Part shown: piece after piece, positions 25,237-33,096 of the stretch | Layout: each line of letters starts with the position of its first letter | Position numbering within the stretch: position 1 is the first letter of the stretch | Program-made: the position numbers and the translations under genes | NCBI GenBank assembly: GCA_024762895.1 | Contig: JANTGN010000001.1 | Coordinates: 1 to 44,320 of the forward strand | DNA: 44,320 nt | Origin: Thiotrichales bacterium | GTDB lineage: Bacteria > Pseudomonadota > Gammaproteobacteria > J044 | Direction of reading: 5' to 3' | The notes under the pieces: model-generated | Databases searched by the model: none | What the model was told of the DNA's origin: nothing | What the model saw: only the letters and a program-made list of their open reading frames with translations

Positions 25237-25959
25237 ATGCAATCATTCAGTTTTGATGCCATAGGACTTATCCATTCCTGTTTTAACGAAAAATTTGGCA
25301 TTCCTCGACAGCCCGGGCTGGTAACTGCCGCTGAGGCCACACTCGAATTACTGCCCCCTTATGATCGTATGGAGGCCCTGGAAGGTATCGAAGCCTATTC
25401 ACATCTGTGGATTCAATTCGTTTTTCATGGCATTACTCGTGAGCACTGGAAGCCGACTGTTCGGCCACCAAGACTCGGTGGTAACAGGCGGGTAGGGGTC
25501 TTTGCCACGCGTTCGACGCATCGTCCCAATCCAATCGGCCTGTCGGTGGTTGAACTCGTGGCCGTGGAGAAAAGTCCCTCGGGCCTTCCGCAATTGAAAT
25601 TGAAGGGCGTTGATTTACTGGATGGTACCCCCGTGCTGGATATCAAGCCTTATATTCCTTATGCGGATGCCCTGCCCGATGCCAGAGCAGAAATGGCGCC
25701 TGAAAGGCCACAGCCCTGTCGAGTAGAGTATGCCCCCACAGTGCAATCCTTGTTTGAAGCAGGAGGGCGGATGGCCCCCCATCGCGATCTGGTGGAACAG
25801 GTGCTGGCCCATGACCCGCGCCCTGCCTATCACCGGGAAAACCCGGAACCCAGGGTCTACGGCGTCAGTCTGCTGGATTTCGATGTCCAGTGGGAGGCCC
25901 AGGGTGATACCATTCGCGTAATCGAGGTCCGTTTTACTCAACAGAAAGACTCCCTATGA
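25237..25959 (+). CDS. trmO: tRNA t6A37 N6-methyltransferase (TsaA/TrmO)
   Basis: This SAM-dependent enzyme methylates N6-threonylcarbamoyladenosine at position 37 of certain threonine tRNAs. It is 240 residues, close to the 235 of E. coli TrmO. Family landmarks are IGLIHSCFNEKFGIPRQPGL at the start, RVGVFATRSTHRPNPIGLSV, and LDGTPVLDIKPYIPYADALP. The start at 25237 fits the family N-terminus and has AGGGA upstream; an in-frame ATG at 25198 would add 13 unlike residues and overlaps the tail of the htpG terminator region. Its stop overlaps the next ATG by 4 bp. Confidence 0.95.
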   Translation: MQSFSFDAIGLIHSCFNEKFGIPRQPGLVTAAEATLELLPPYDRMEALEGIEAYSHLWIQFVFHGITREHWKPTVRPPRLGGNRRVGVFATRSTHRPNPIGLSVVELVAVEKSPSGLPQLKLKGVDLLDGTPVLDIKPYIPYADALPDARAEMAPERPQPCRVEYAPTVQSLFEAGGRMAPHRDLVEQVLAHDPRPAYHRENPEPRVYGVSLLDFDVQWEAQGDTIRVIEVRFTQQKDSL

Positions 25960-26597
25960 ATGATTTTGAACAGGCCCTGAAGGCCTATCAGCAAGGTGAT
26001 ATCGAGACGGCCATAAAGTCCTGGGAGGCCCTTTCCGATCAGGGTGATTACAGGGCCCAGTACAACCTGGGTGTTTTGTACGACCAGGGACAGCACGTAC
26101 CGCAGGACAGCCAGCGCGCCGCGGAATATTATCGAAAGGCTGCGGAACAGGGTTATGCCGATGCGGCATTTAACCTTGCACTTATGTGTGACCAGGGGCA
26201 GGGTGTTGCAGAAAATGCCAACGAGGCTGCTCGCTGGTATTACCAGGCGGCAGAACAGGGCAACCACCAGGCCCAGTATAATCTGGGTCTGAAATTCGAT
26301 ACCGGCGAAGGGCTGCCGCAGGACTTTGAACAGGCGGCGCGTTGGTATTATCTGGCCGCCGAGGGGGGAGAGCCAAGAGCAGCGGCCAATCTGGCTCGTT
26401 GTTTCGCCATGGGTGAGGGGGTCGAACGCAGCGACTTTGAGGCCTTCAAATGGTATTACATAGCCGCCGAACTGGGTGTGGCGAATGCCGCACGATATCG
26501 CGAACGTGTAGCCAGGGAACTGAGTGCAGATGAGCGTCTGCGTGCCGGGAGTCGTGCGGTGGAGTGGTTAGACTCTAAACGACTTCGTCCAGATTAA
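25956..26597 (+). CDS. Sel1-repeat (TPR-like) protein
   Basis: This 213-residue protein has no signal peptide and so is probably cytoplasmic. It carries four consecutive 36-residue Sel1 repeats at about 31-66, 67-102, 103-138 and 139-174, each with the pattern A-x-x-N-L-x-x-x-x-D/x-G-x-G-V, then WYxxAAExG. Such repeats form protein-binding solenoids; no enzymatic motif is present. It is translationally coupled to trmO by an ATGA overlap. Its 3' end overlaps the convergent gene by 23 bp. Its partner is unknown. Confidence 0.9.
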   Translation: MNDFEQALKAYQQGDIETAIKSWEALSDQGDYRAQYNLGVLYDQGQHVPQDSQRAAEYYRKAAEQGYADAAFNLALMCDQGQGVAENANEAARWYYQAAEQGNHQAQYNLGLKFDTGEGLPQDFEQAARWYYLAAEGGEPRAAANLARCFAMGEGVERSDFEAFKWYYIAAELGVANAARYRERVARELSADERLRAGSRAVEWLDSKRLRPD

Positions 26598-27210
26598 TTT
26601 CTGGTTCACTGTGTAGTGAAGCCGTGGCGGCAAAGGCACTGACGTCGGATGCCCTGAAGGCCGTGACCGTTGCATCGTCTCCGGTATTGCTATTACCTTC
26701 TTCCATCCTCATTCTCGCCAGTTCTACCCGGGCCTGGGCAATAGTCTGGCGTGCTGAGGCAGCGACTGCCTGGTCCTGTGCCGATGGATCGGCTGGGGCC
26801 AGAGCGGCCCGAGCGACAGCCTCGGCCTTACGTATACTGGCTTCCGGGTCGCCGGGGACCGTAGAGGTATCGATAGAGACCTCGCCACCGACGGCATAGC
26901 GCTTACCATCAGGACCTGTCTGATAGGTAAATTGAGCACCACTGCTGATATAGCGACCGCCAGCAGCGATATGGGCCTGTTCGTGGGCGCGAACCTGCTG
27001 GTCACGACGCTTCAGGTCTCGAAGTTGCTGATCTTCACGATTGTCCAGGTCACTGTTTTCTGAATTTTGCTGTGGCTGACGTATGGGGGTGTCGTCATCG
27101 GCCTGCGTGCTGGTCTGGCGAGCCGGCTGGCTGACGCTCATGCCATCCGTCGAGGCACGACGATCTGAGCCATAAGAACCAAAGCCGCTATTTGAGACCG
27201 AATCGAGCAT
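26575..27210 (-). CDS. SprA-related putative metalloprotease with HExxH motif
   Basis: This 211-residue protein has a disordered, polar N-terminus (about 1-75, Ser/Gln/Asp-rich). The conserved core is VRAHEQAHIAAGGRYISSG followed by FTYQTGPDGKRYAVGGEVSI, which matches the SprA-related family. HEQAH (about 94-98) is an HExxH zinc-protease-type motif. No signal peptide is visible. Proteolytic activity is predicted from the motif only. It is transcribed just after a small flagellar hook-like gene (10-bp gap), which hints at a link to flagellar or surface structures. Its 3' end overlaps the Sel1-repeat gene tail to tail. Confidence 0.82.
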   Translation of the reverse strand: MLDSVSNSGFGSYGSDRRASTDGMSVSQPARQTSTQADDDTPIRQPQQNSENSDLDNREDQQLRDLKRRDQQVRAHEQAHIAAGGRYISSGAQFTYQTGPDGKRYAVGGEVSIDTSTVPGDPEASIRKAEAVARAALAPADPSAQDQAVAASARQTIAQARVELARMRMEEGNSNTGDDATVTAFRASDVSAFAATASLHSEPEINLDEVV

Positions 27211-27219
27211 GGGACTGAC

Positions 27220-27456
27220 TCAGGCCTTGACGTCCAGAATGGCACCGAGCATGCGATCCTCGGTTTTAATGATCTGTGCTGATGCGCCCGCCTGGAGTTC
27301 ATACTGGATGTTTTCTACCAGCGGCTCGGAGAGGGAGCGTGAGGCAGACCCATTGAACTGATCCGCACTGGCTATCTCGGCGGCATTGTTGCGTACCCCC
27401 TCATTACTGATGAGCAGGCCCTGTAACGCGCTACTGGATGCTGAACCAATCTCCAT
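27220..27456 (-). CDS. Small flagellar hook/rod-like protein (78 residues)
   Basis: This 78-residue protein starts MEIGSASSSALQGLLISNEG and ends SAQIIKTEDRMLGAILDVKA. The C-terminus closely resembles the end of flagellar hook and rod proteins (ANAKVIKTADEMLGTLLDI-type), and the N-terminus resembles their axial helix with the N-x-x-A-x-x-I-A motif. The central domain is absent, so it is a minimal axial-type protein. The start at 27456 has a good GGTGAT ribosome-binding sequence; upstream in-frame extension is not plausible. It lies 10 bp before the SprA-like gene. The role is unknown; it may interact with flagellar axial proteins. Confidence 0.75.
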   Translation of the reverse strand: MEIGSASSSALQGLLISNEGVRNNAAEIASADQFNGSASRSLSEPLVENIQYELQAGASAQIIKTEDRMLGAILDVKA

Positions 27457-27486
27457 ACCATCACCTGAAAAGACACAACTGATCAA

Positions 27487-27492
27487 ATTATA
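27487..27492 (-). promoter_or_regulatory. Possible -10 element for the hook-like/SprA-like pair
   Basis: A perfect minus-strand TATAAT lies 31-36 bp upstream of the 78-residue gene in a 157-bp divergent spacer. The -35 region is poor. Confidence 0.35.
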
Positions 27493-27613
27493 GCCAATTT
27501 TGACGAAACTTGCCGTATTTGGCCTATGAAATACCGTTTCAGGATTGCAGATCAGCGATGAGTTTCGCAAGTGCTTGATGTTAAAATAGCTTTTTTCCAT
27601 TGAGGCAGCACCT

Positions 27614-28285
27614 GTGAAAAAGATCATCCTAGGGCTGGTGGGCCTGGTCCTGGTCGCTTTAACCCTACTCTGGCTGTTTGGCTCAGAGCCAAAAACCATG
27701 CAGGTCACGGATCTGCCCTGGCAGGTGGAATCCACCCCTGACGGCTCCACCCGGGTTTTTGGTATCACACTGGGGCAAACCAGCCTGGATACGGCCAGTC
27801 GTCACTTAAACAAGGTACCCGAGATTGCTTTATTTCAGGGCGCGGAAGGACCTGAGAGTATCGAGGCCTTTTTTGGCAAGACTCGGGTCGGCGTTTTTGA
27901 TGCCAAGGTCGTCCTGAGTCTGGACGCCGATGACGAGCTCATGAAACGGGTTGCACAATCGGCCGGTGAACCCGAGCCCATGCCTAGCGGGTCCTGGAAA
28001 CTGCCCGTGGCTGAAAAATCGCTGGAAACCGTGCTTCAGTTACCCATCAAGAGCATTACCTATGTACCCTCGGTGCAGTATGAGGCAGATATCGTCCTGA
28101 AGAGGTTTGGAGAACCCGCAGAAAAGTTACCGCATAATGAACATAGTGAATACTGGCTCTATCCCACTATTGGATTGTTGTTACTGCTGGATAAGGAAGG
28201 CAAAGAGGTCCTGCAATATGTGGCCCCTGATCATTTTGAGGTACTGCGATCGAGTATTGAGATGTCCGGGGCTTCTTCCTCTTAA
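27614..28285 (+). CDS. Membrane-anchored conserved hypothetical protein
   Basis: This 223-residue protein has one N-terminal membrane segment (about 3-22) after two lysines and no lipobox, so it is probably anchored with its body in the periplasm. It starts with GTG preceded by GAGG. The body contains VFGITLGQTSLDTASRHL at about 48-65 and a hydrophobic stretch YPTIGLLLLLDKEGKEVLQY near the C-terminus, which reads as a buried strand rather than a second membrane segment. I do not recognise a characterised family. It lies 3 bp upstream of the YcgN-type gene and is very likely cotranscribed with it. Confidence 0.75.
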   Translation: MKKIILGLVGLVLVALTLLWLFGSEPKTMQVTDLPWQVESTPDGSTRVFGITLGQTSLDTASRHLNKVPEIALFQGAEGPESIEAFFGKTRVGVFDAKVVLSLDADDELMKRVAQSAGEPEPMPSGSWKLPVAEKSLETVLQLPIKSITYVPSVQYEADIVLKRFGEPAEKLPHNEHSEYWLYPTIGLLLLLDKEGKEVLQYVAPDHFEVLRSSIEMSGASSS

Positions 28286-28288
28286 GAG

Positions 28289-28732
28289 ATGAACTGCATG
28301 CAAGCACCGTTCTGGAAACTTAAATCCCTGAAGGAGCTGACTCAGGAGGAATGGGAGTCTTTGTGTGATGGCTGCGGTAAATGTTGCCTGCATAAACTGG
28401 AAAACGATGCCGATAATCTGGTCTATTACACTGATGTCGCCTGCCGCCTGCTGAATACAATGACCTGTCGTTGTTCGAATTATGCTGAACGCAGGCGTGA
28501 GGTGCCAGACTGCATTCAGCTGACGGCCGATACACTGCCGGAACTGGACTGGTTACCCTCGTCCTGTGCCTATCGTCTCCTGGCCGAAGGAAAGGATCTG
28601 CCTGAATGGCATCCCCTGTTAAGCGGGAATCCTGAGTCTGTGTATGAGGCCGGACAATCGGTGCGAGGGCGTTGTCGGCATGAATCTGAAGTAGAAGACC
28701 TTGAAGATCATATAGTAATGTGGCCGGAATAA
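28289..28732 (+). CDS. YcgN-family (UPF0260) cysteine-cluster protein
   Basis: This protein of about 147 residues is similar in length and sequence to E. coli YcgN. The CxxCxxCC-type cluster reads CDGCGKCCLHKL near residues 28-39, with further cysteines in DVACRLLNTMTCRCSNYAER and PDCIQLT, a set suited to binding zinc or an Fe-S cluster. The end of the family core is SCAYRLLAEGKDLPEWHPLL. Biochemical function is not established to my knowledge. ATGs at 28289 and 28298 are both possible starts. It probably forms a short operon with the hypothetical gene before it and the flavoprotein gene after it. Confidence 0.92.
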   Translation: MNCMQAPFWKLKSLKELTQEEWESLCDGCGKCCLHKLENDADNLVYYTDVACRLLNTMTCRCSNYAERRREVPDCIQLTADTLPELDWLPSSCAYRLLAEGKDLPEWHPLLSGNPESVYEAGQSVRGRCRHESEVEDLEDHIVMWPE

Positions 28733-28751
28733 AATAACATAACGCTTATCT

Positions 28752-29750
28752 ATGGCATTGAAAAATCCACCCGAGAATATCGCAATCATTGGTGCTGGCA
28801 TGGCAGGGCTGACCTGTGCCACCTCCTTACAGTTGGCCGGACCGAAGATCACTGTTTTTGAACAGTCATTTCATCCCGGTGGGCGTATGTCCGTTTTCAG
28901 AAAACAGGGTCATGAGTTTGATGATGGGCTGCAGTACTTCACTGTTCAGGATGAGCGTTTTCAGTGGACGGTCGATGCCTGGCTGGATGAGGGGGTTGTC
29001 GAGATCTGGGATGGCTGGTGTGTAGACCTGGAGGCGGGTAATTTTCTGCGTCGTGAGGCCTCTGCACCACGCTATGTCGCTATTCCCAATATGAGTGCCC
29101 TGGGCAGTCACCTGGCCGGTTTATGCCAGATCGAATATGGCTGTCGCGTGACGAAGATCGTATCCTGTGAACAGGGCTGGATACTTCAAGACCAGTTTGC
29201 ACGCAACCTGGGTGTTTTCGACCGCGTCATACTGGCGATACCGCCCCGGGTGGCCCGTCCGTTGATCGAGGGTCTGAGTTCCACCCTGGAAGAGGGGATA
29301 GCCCACGTCTCCATGACCCATGTCTGGGCCCTGCTGCTCTCCTTCGATGAACCGACGGGCCTGTTATTTGACGCGGCCTTTGTTGCTCAATCACCCCTGG
29401 ACTGGATAGCGCGTAATAACAGCAAGCCAAAACGAGGGGTACAGGAGAACTGGGTAGCGATCTCTACACCCGAGTGGACAGAGCGTTATCAGCAATACAG
29501 TCAGCAGGAAATCCGCTCCTTGTTGCTGCAGGCATTTTATGAGGCAATTGGCGGGATCATCAAAGAACCGACGTTTCAGGAGCTACGATACTGGGATGAT
29601 GCCAAGACCATCCAGACCCTGGATGCAGACTATCTCTATGATGCGGATAAAGGCATCGGGCTTTGTGGTGACTGGTGCCTCGGCACGCGCCTGGAATCGG
29701 CCTTCCTGAGTGGTCTGGGCATGGCCAATGAGATCATTGATCAGACCTAG
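28752..29750 (+). CDS. FAD-dependent oxidoreductase, renalase-like
   Basis: This is a 332-residue flavoprotein. The N-terminal FAD-binding Rossmann motif is IAIIGAGMAGLTCATSLQLA (about 10-29), followed by VFEQSFHPGGRMSVFR, the GG motif of the amine oxidase/renalase branch. The C-terminal FAD segment reads GIGLCGDWCLGTRLESAFLSG. Renalase-type proteins oxidise unusual forms of dihydronicotinamide nucleotides; the substrate here is unknown. It has no signal peptide. Its stop overlaps the convergent GST gene by 4 bp. Confidence 0.88.
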   Translation: MALKNPPENIAIIGAGMAGLTCATSLQLAGPKITVFEQSFHPGGRMSVFRKQGHEFDDGLQYFTVQDERFQWTVDAWLDEGVVEIWDGWCVDLEAGNFLRREASAPRYVAIPNMSALGSHLAGLCQIEYGCRVTKIVSCEQGWILQDQFARNLGVFDRVILAIPPRVARPLIEGLSSTLEEGIAHVSMTHVWALLLSFDEPTGLLFDAAFVAQSPLDWIARNNSKPKRGVQENWVAISTPEWTERYQQYSQQEIRSLLLQAFYEAIGGIIKEPTFQELRYWDDAKTIQTLDADYLYDADKGIGLCGDWCLGTRLESAFLSGLGMANEIIDQT

Positions 29751-30406
29751 CCCAGTAGTTTCGATCCGTAACCGCCTGGCTTTCTGACATGGGCGTAAAA
29801 TAATTCGTCGAAATCTTCCACAACCGAGGTGCGGACGGCTTCCAGTTCCAGCAGGCGATCGGACCAGGCCAATAGACGTGGAAATTGCTTGGCATCAAAT
29901 AAACGATGATGCGCATTCAGCAATTCATAACGCATAAATAATGGGGCATAGGCACAATCGACCAGGGAAAAGTCTTCACCATTGAACCACGGCCCGGCAC
30001 CAAAGATCTGTTCCACCTTGGCCAGGTTCTTCATGGTGGTTTCCAGAGCCGCTTCGTAGTCCTCTTCCGTCTCGGCTTTAAACAGGCTGACCATGTCGAA
30101 TATGGCGTTGGAACCAAACTCAATCCAGCCCCGGTTACGGGCCAGGATCAGTGGGTCCTGAGGTTTGAGCGAGCCCTCGGTGACATCATCTATAAACTCA
30201 TTGATGATGGCGGATTCAAACAGGACCATTTCCTCGTCCACCCTTAGAACGGGGACCTTACCGAAGGGTGAGATCTCCTTAAACCAGTCTGGTGGGTTGT
30301 CGAGATCAATATAGCGAATGTCATAGGGCAGGCCCTTATAGTTGAGTGTGATGACACTACGTTGTACAAAGGGGCAGAGTTTGAAGCTGATCAGTTCAAG
30401 TTTCAT
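29747..30406 (-). CDS. Glutathione S-transferase family protein
   Basis: This 219-residue cytosolic GST has an N-terminal thioredoxin-like domain, LELISFKLCPFVQRSVITLN, with a CPF-type Cys at residue 11. That points to the Cys-containing (omega-like) rather than Tyr/Ser classes. It has GKVPVLRVDEE (cis-Pro for glutathione binding) and LFESAIINEFIDD. The C-terminal half is all-helical. Such enzymes often reduce disulfides or glutathionyl adducts rather than conjugate electrophiles; this is inferred from the Cys. It is convergent with the renalase-like gene and divergent from hslR. Confidence 0.93.
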   Translation of the reverse strand: MKLELISFKLCPFVQRSVITLNYKGLPYDIRYIDLDNPPDWFKEISPFGKVPVLRVDEEMVLFESAIINEFIDDVTEGSLKPQDPLILARNRGWIEFGSNAIFDMVSLFKAETEEDYEAALETTMKNLAKVEQIFGAGPWFNGEDFSLVDCAYAPLFMRYELLNAHHRLFDAKQFPRLLAWSDRLLELEAVRTSVVEDFDELFYAHVRKPGGYGSKLLG

Positions 30407-30468
30407 GGTTCGACCGTCATATTTAACCTGTGCATAAGGTAGCAGAAATCACATCCTTCAGGAGTGTC

Positions 30469-30858
30469 ATGGATCAATCAAACAAGGGGGTACGTCTCGA
30501 TAAATGGTTATGGGCTGCCCGTTTTTACAAGCATCGTAAACTCGCAACCGAGGCCATACAGGGAGGCAGGGTGCATCTGAATGGTCAACGGGTCAAGCCG
30601 GCGCGAATGCTTCATCAGTTCGATGAACTGGAAATCAGCCGAGGTACCGAAGTGATGACGGTCAAGGTCATGGCATTGAGCGACAAAAGAGGTCCGGCCT
30701 CGGTCGCCAGTCAGCTTTACGAAGAAACGCTGGATAGCAGGGTGGCACGGGAGCAGGCGCGCGAGTCCAGACGCTTCCAGCCTGATCCTCTGGCCCCGGA
30801 GCATCGCCCCAGCAAGCGAGACCGACGCAGGTTGCGTGAATTTTCGGGGAAGTCCTGA
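30469..30858 (+). CDS. hslR: Ribosome-associated heat shock protein Hsp15
   Basis: This 129-residue RNA-binding S4-domain protein binds free 50S subunits carrying nascent chains after ribosome stalling. The S4 core is VRLDKWLWAARFYKHRKLAT and GRVHLNGQRVKPARM near the N-terminus. The C-terminus is a basic helix (SKRDRRRLREFSGKS). The start at 30469 has AGGAG immediately upstream; the in-frame ATG at 30430 is less likely. The Nudix gene begins 1 bp after its stop. Confidence 0.94.
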   Translation: MDQSNKGVRLDKWLWAARFYKHRKLATEAIQGGRVHLNGQRVKPARMLHQFDELEISRGTEVMTVKVMALSDKRGPASVASQLYEETLDSRVAREQARESRRFQPDPLAPEHRPSKRDRRRLREFSGKS

Positions 30859-30859
30859 G

Positions 30860-31321
30860 ATGGCCATACCCCAAACCCCTTTGCTGGCCGTCGATATCAT
30901 TATCCGACTGCCGGATGAGGAAGACCGGATTATCCTGATTGAGCGCAGGAATCCCCCTTATGGCTGGGCATTACCCGGTGGCTTTGTTGATCGTGGTGAA
31001 TGGGTAGAGCAGGCCGCCCTACGCGAGGCCAAAGAAGAGGTCAGTCTGGATGTACAACTCGAGGCCCTTCTGGGTTGTTATTCCGATCCTCGGCGTGACT
31101 CGAGGGGGCATACCGTCAGCCTGGTATACCTGGCCAGCGCTCATGGGGTGCCTGTTGCAGCGGATGATGCAAAAAACCTTCGGTTGGTGAATCCTCGTGA
31201 TCCCGGTCTTGAACTTGCGTTTGATCATGCCCTGATCCTGCAGGATTATGTGGCCTATCTGGACAATGGGGCGATTGCCCCCCTACGAGGTGCGGACAAT
31301 GATAAGATACGCGGTTTTTAA
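30860..31321 (+). CDS. Nudix hydrolase
   Basis: This 153-residue enzyme cleaves nucleoside diphosphates linked to another group X. The Nudix box is present from GGFVDRGE through REAKEEVSL (about 39-61), fitting Gx5Ex7REUxEExGU except that the Gly near the end is Ser. The metal-binding RE...EE residues are intact. The preceding NPPYGWALPGGF is typical. The ATG at 30860 was chosen over an in-frame GTG at 30836 that lies within hslR. The substrate cannot be told from sequence. Confidence 0.92.
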   Translation: MAIPQTPLLAVDIIIRLPDEEDRIILIERRNPPYGWALPGGFVDRGEWVEQAALREAKEEVSLDVQLEALLGCYSDPRRDSRGHTVSLVYLASAHGVPVAADDAKNLRLVNPRDPGLELAFDHALILQDYVAYLDNGAIAPLRGADNDKIRGF

Positions 31322-31339
31322 CCATTGGTATGAGACAAG

Positions 31340-32608
31340 GTGTCCGTGCAGCCCCAGTTAATTCCACGTTCTGAACATGCCATTTCCAGGGCCAATATCA
31401 GCGAAAGTGCACTTAAGGTGCTGTATCGCCTGAAAGACGCGGGTTTTCGCGCCTGCCTGGTGGGTGGTGGTGTGCGTGATCTTTTATTGGGGCGAGAACC
31501 CAAGGATTTTGATATCGCGACTGATGCACTGCCGGAAGACATTCGCGCCTTATTCAGAAACTCCCGAATTATTGGTCGTCGTTTTCGGCTGGTCCATGTT
31601 CGTTTTGGCCGTGAGATCATCGAGGTTGCAACCTTTCGAGCGCCGCATGATAGCGATGCCGGAGAGATGACGGATGATGGTCGAATACTTCGGGACAATG
31701 TCTACGGTTCAATCGAAACCGATGCCATGCGACGCGACTTTACCGTCAACGCCCTCTACTATGATATTGCCAATTTTTCAGTGCTGGATTATGCCAATGG
31801 GGTTGAGGATCTCAGGGCGGGGCAACTGCGCCTGATTGGCGACCCCGAGGTACGCTTCAGGGAAGACCCGGTGCGGATGCTCAGGGCGGTACGCTTTTCC
31901 GCCAAGCTGGGTTTTCGCATTGACCCTGAGGTAGAGAAGGCGATCTATGATCTGGGGCATTTGTTGGGCGATATCTCGCCCGCGCGACTGTTTGACGAGG
32001 TCCTGAAACTCTTTCATGGAGGAGCTGCCCTGCAGACCTTCGAGGCATTGCGGCATTACGATCTGTTCCGATTCCTCTTCCCCATGACTGAAGAGGTGCT
32101 CGCTCATGAGGAGGAAGGATTTCCCGACCTGTTTGTCGCCAATGCCCTGCGTAATACCGATGATCGGATCAATGCCGGTAAGCCGGTAACGCCGGCCTTT
32201 CTATTTGCGGTCATGCTCTGGGAGCCTGTTCGAATCTACATGAAAGAACATCCGGATGAGGAGCTGCCCGAGGCCCAGGCCCTGCAAATCGCCAGCAGTA
32301 ACATACTCAACAGACAGGCCAGACATATCACGATTCCCAAACGCTTTAGCCTTCCCATGCGCGAGATCTGGCATCTGCAACCACGATTTCGTTATACGCG
32401 GGGAAAACGACCCCTGCGTCTTTTGGGGCATCCCCGTTTTCGGGCCGGTTATGATTTTTTATGTCTGCGTGCGCAATCTGGAGAAGACCTTGAGGCATCC
32501 TGTCAGTGGTGGACCGAGTATCAGGAAAAATATAGCGCAGAGGCGGTGCCTGCACCGGCGACTCAACGTAAGCGGCGACGCCCGCGGCGTCGAAAGCCTG
32601 CATCATGA
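31340..32608 (+). CDS. pcnB: Poly(A) polymerase I
   Basis: This nucleotidyltransferase adds 3' poly(A) tails that promote RNA decay. It has 422 residues. The head domain has LVGGGVRDLLLG (about 40-51) and the catalytic aspartates in KDFDIATDA (about 55-63), then FRLVHVRFGREIIEVATFR and MRRDFTVNALYYD. The RNA-binding neck RFREDPVRMLRAVRFSAKLG follows. The tail is Arg/Lys-rich (RKRRRPRRRKPAS), as in PcnB rather than CCA-adding enzymes. The start is a GTG at 31340 or the next in-frame GTG at 31346, the latter with AAGG 5 nt upstream. The stop overlaps folK by 4 bp. Confidence 0.96.
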   Translation: MSVQPQLIPRSEHAISRANISESALKVLYRLKDAGFRACLVGGGVRDLLLGREPKDFDIATDALPEDIRALFRNSRIIGRRFRLVHVRFGREIIEVATFRAPHDSDAGEMTDDGRILRDNVYGSIETDAMRRDFTVNALYYDIANFSVLDYANGVEDLRAGQLRLIGDPEVRFREDPVRMLRAVRFSAKLGFRIDPEVEKAIYDLGHLLGDISPARLFDEVLKLFHGGAALQTFEALRHYDLFRFLFPMTEEVLAHEEEGFPDLFVANALRNTDDRINAGKPVTPAFLFAVMLWEPVRIYMKEHPDEELPEAQALQIASSNILNRQARHITIPKRFSLPMREIWHLQPRFRYTRGKRPLRLLGHPRFRAGYDFLCLRAQSGEDLEASCQWWTEYQEKYSAEAVPAPATQRKRRRPRRRKPAS

Positions 32609-33096
32609 GTACTCTGGTCTACCTCGGGCTAGGTAGTAACCTCTCAGATCCCTGTGCTCAGCTGGAACAGGCGATCCATAGCCTGGAAATGCTGCCGGAT
32701 TGTCAAATCCTCAAGTGTTCTTCGTTTTATCGCAGTCGTCCGATGGGGCCTCAGGATCAGCCCGAATATATCAATGCCATTGTCAGCCTGGAGACGAATC
32801 TGCAGGCCGAATCACTACTGGATGCCCTGCAGGCGATTGAGCAGAGGCAGGGCAGGGTGCGTGACAGGCACTGGGGGGCCAGGACACTGGATCTGGATAT
32901 CCTGCTCTATGGTGATGAGGTCATTGATACAGACAGGCTTTCAGTCCCCCATCCGGGTTTACATAAGCGCGAATTTGTACTGTATCCCCTGTACGAGCTG
33001 GCCCCCGATCTGATGGTTCCCGGACGAGGCTCAATAGCGTCGCTTTATCAGCATTGCGACGCAAACGGTATCGAGCGGCTGGAGGCGTGTGTATGA
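32605..33096 (+). CDS. folK: HPPK: 6-hydroxymethyl-7,8-dihydropterin pyrophosphokinase
   Basis: This enzyme transfers pyrophosphate from ATP to 6-hydroxymethyl-7,8-dihydropterin in folate synthesis. It is 163 residues, the usual length. Landmarks are VYLGLGSNLSDP at the start, FYRSRPMGPQDQPEYINAIV, and the ATP/Mg motif RDRHWGARTLDLDILLYGD. The ATG overlaps the pcnB stop and the stop overlaps the next ATG, both by 4 bp, within a long coupled operon that ends in pantothenate genes. Confidence 0.97.
   Translation: MSTLVYLGLGSNLSDPCAQLEQAIHSLEMLPDCQILKCSSFYRSRPMGPQDQPEYINAIVSLETNLQAESLLDALQAIEQRQGRVRDRHWGARTLDLDILLYGDEVIDTDRLSVPHPGLHKREFVLYPLYELAPDLMVPGRGSIASLYQHCDANGIERLEACV

Noticed and set aside
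27457..27768. Upstream extension of the 78-residue hook-like protein to 182 residues
   Set aside because: The extension overlaps the divergent GTG-started gene, lacks axial-protein features, and the internal ATG at 27456 has a good ribosome-binding sequence.
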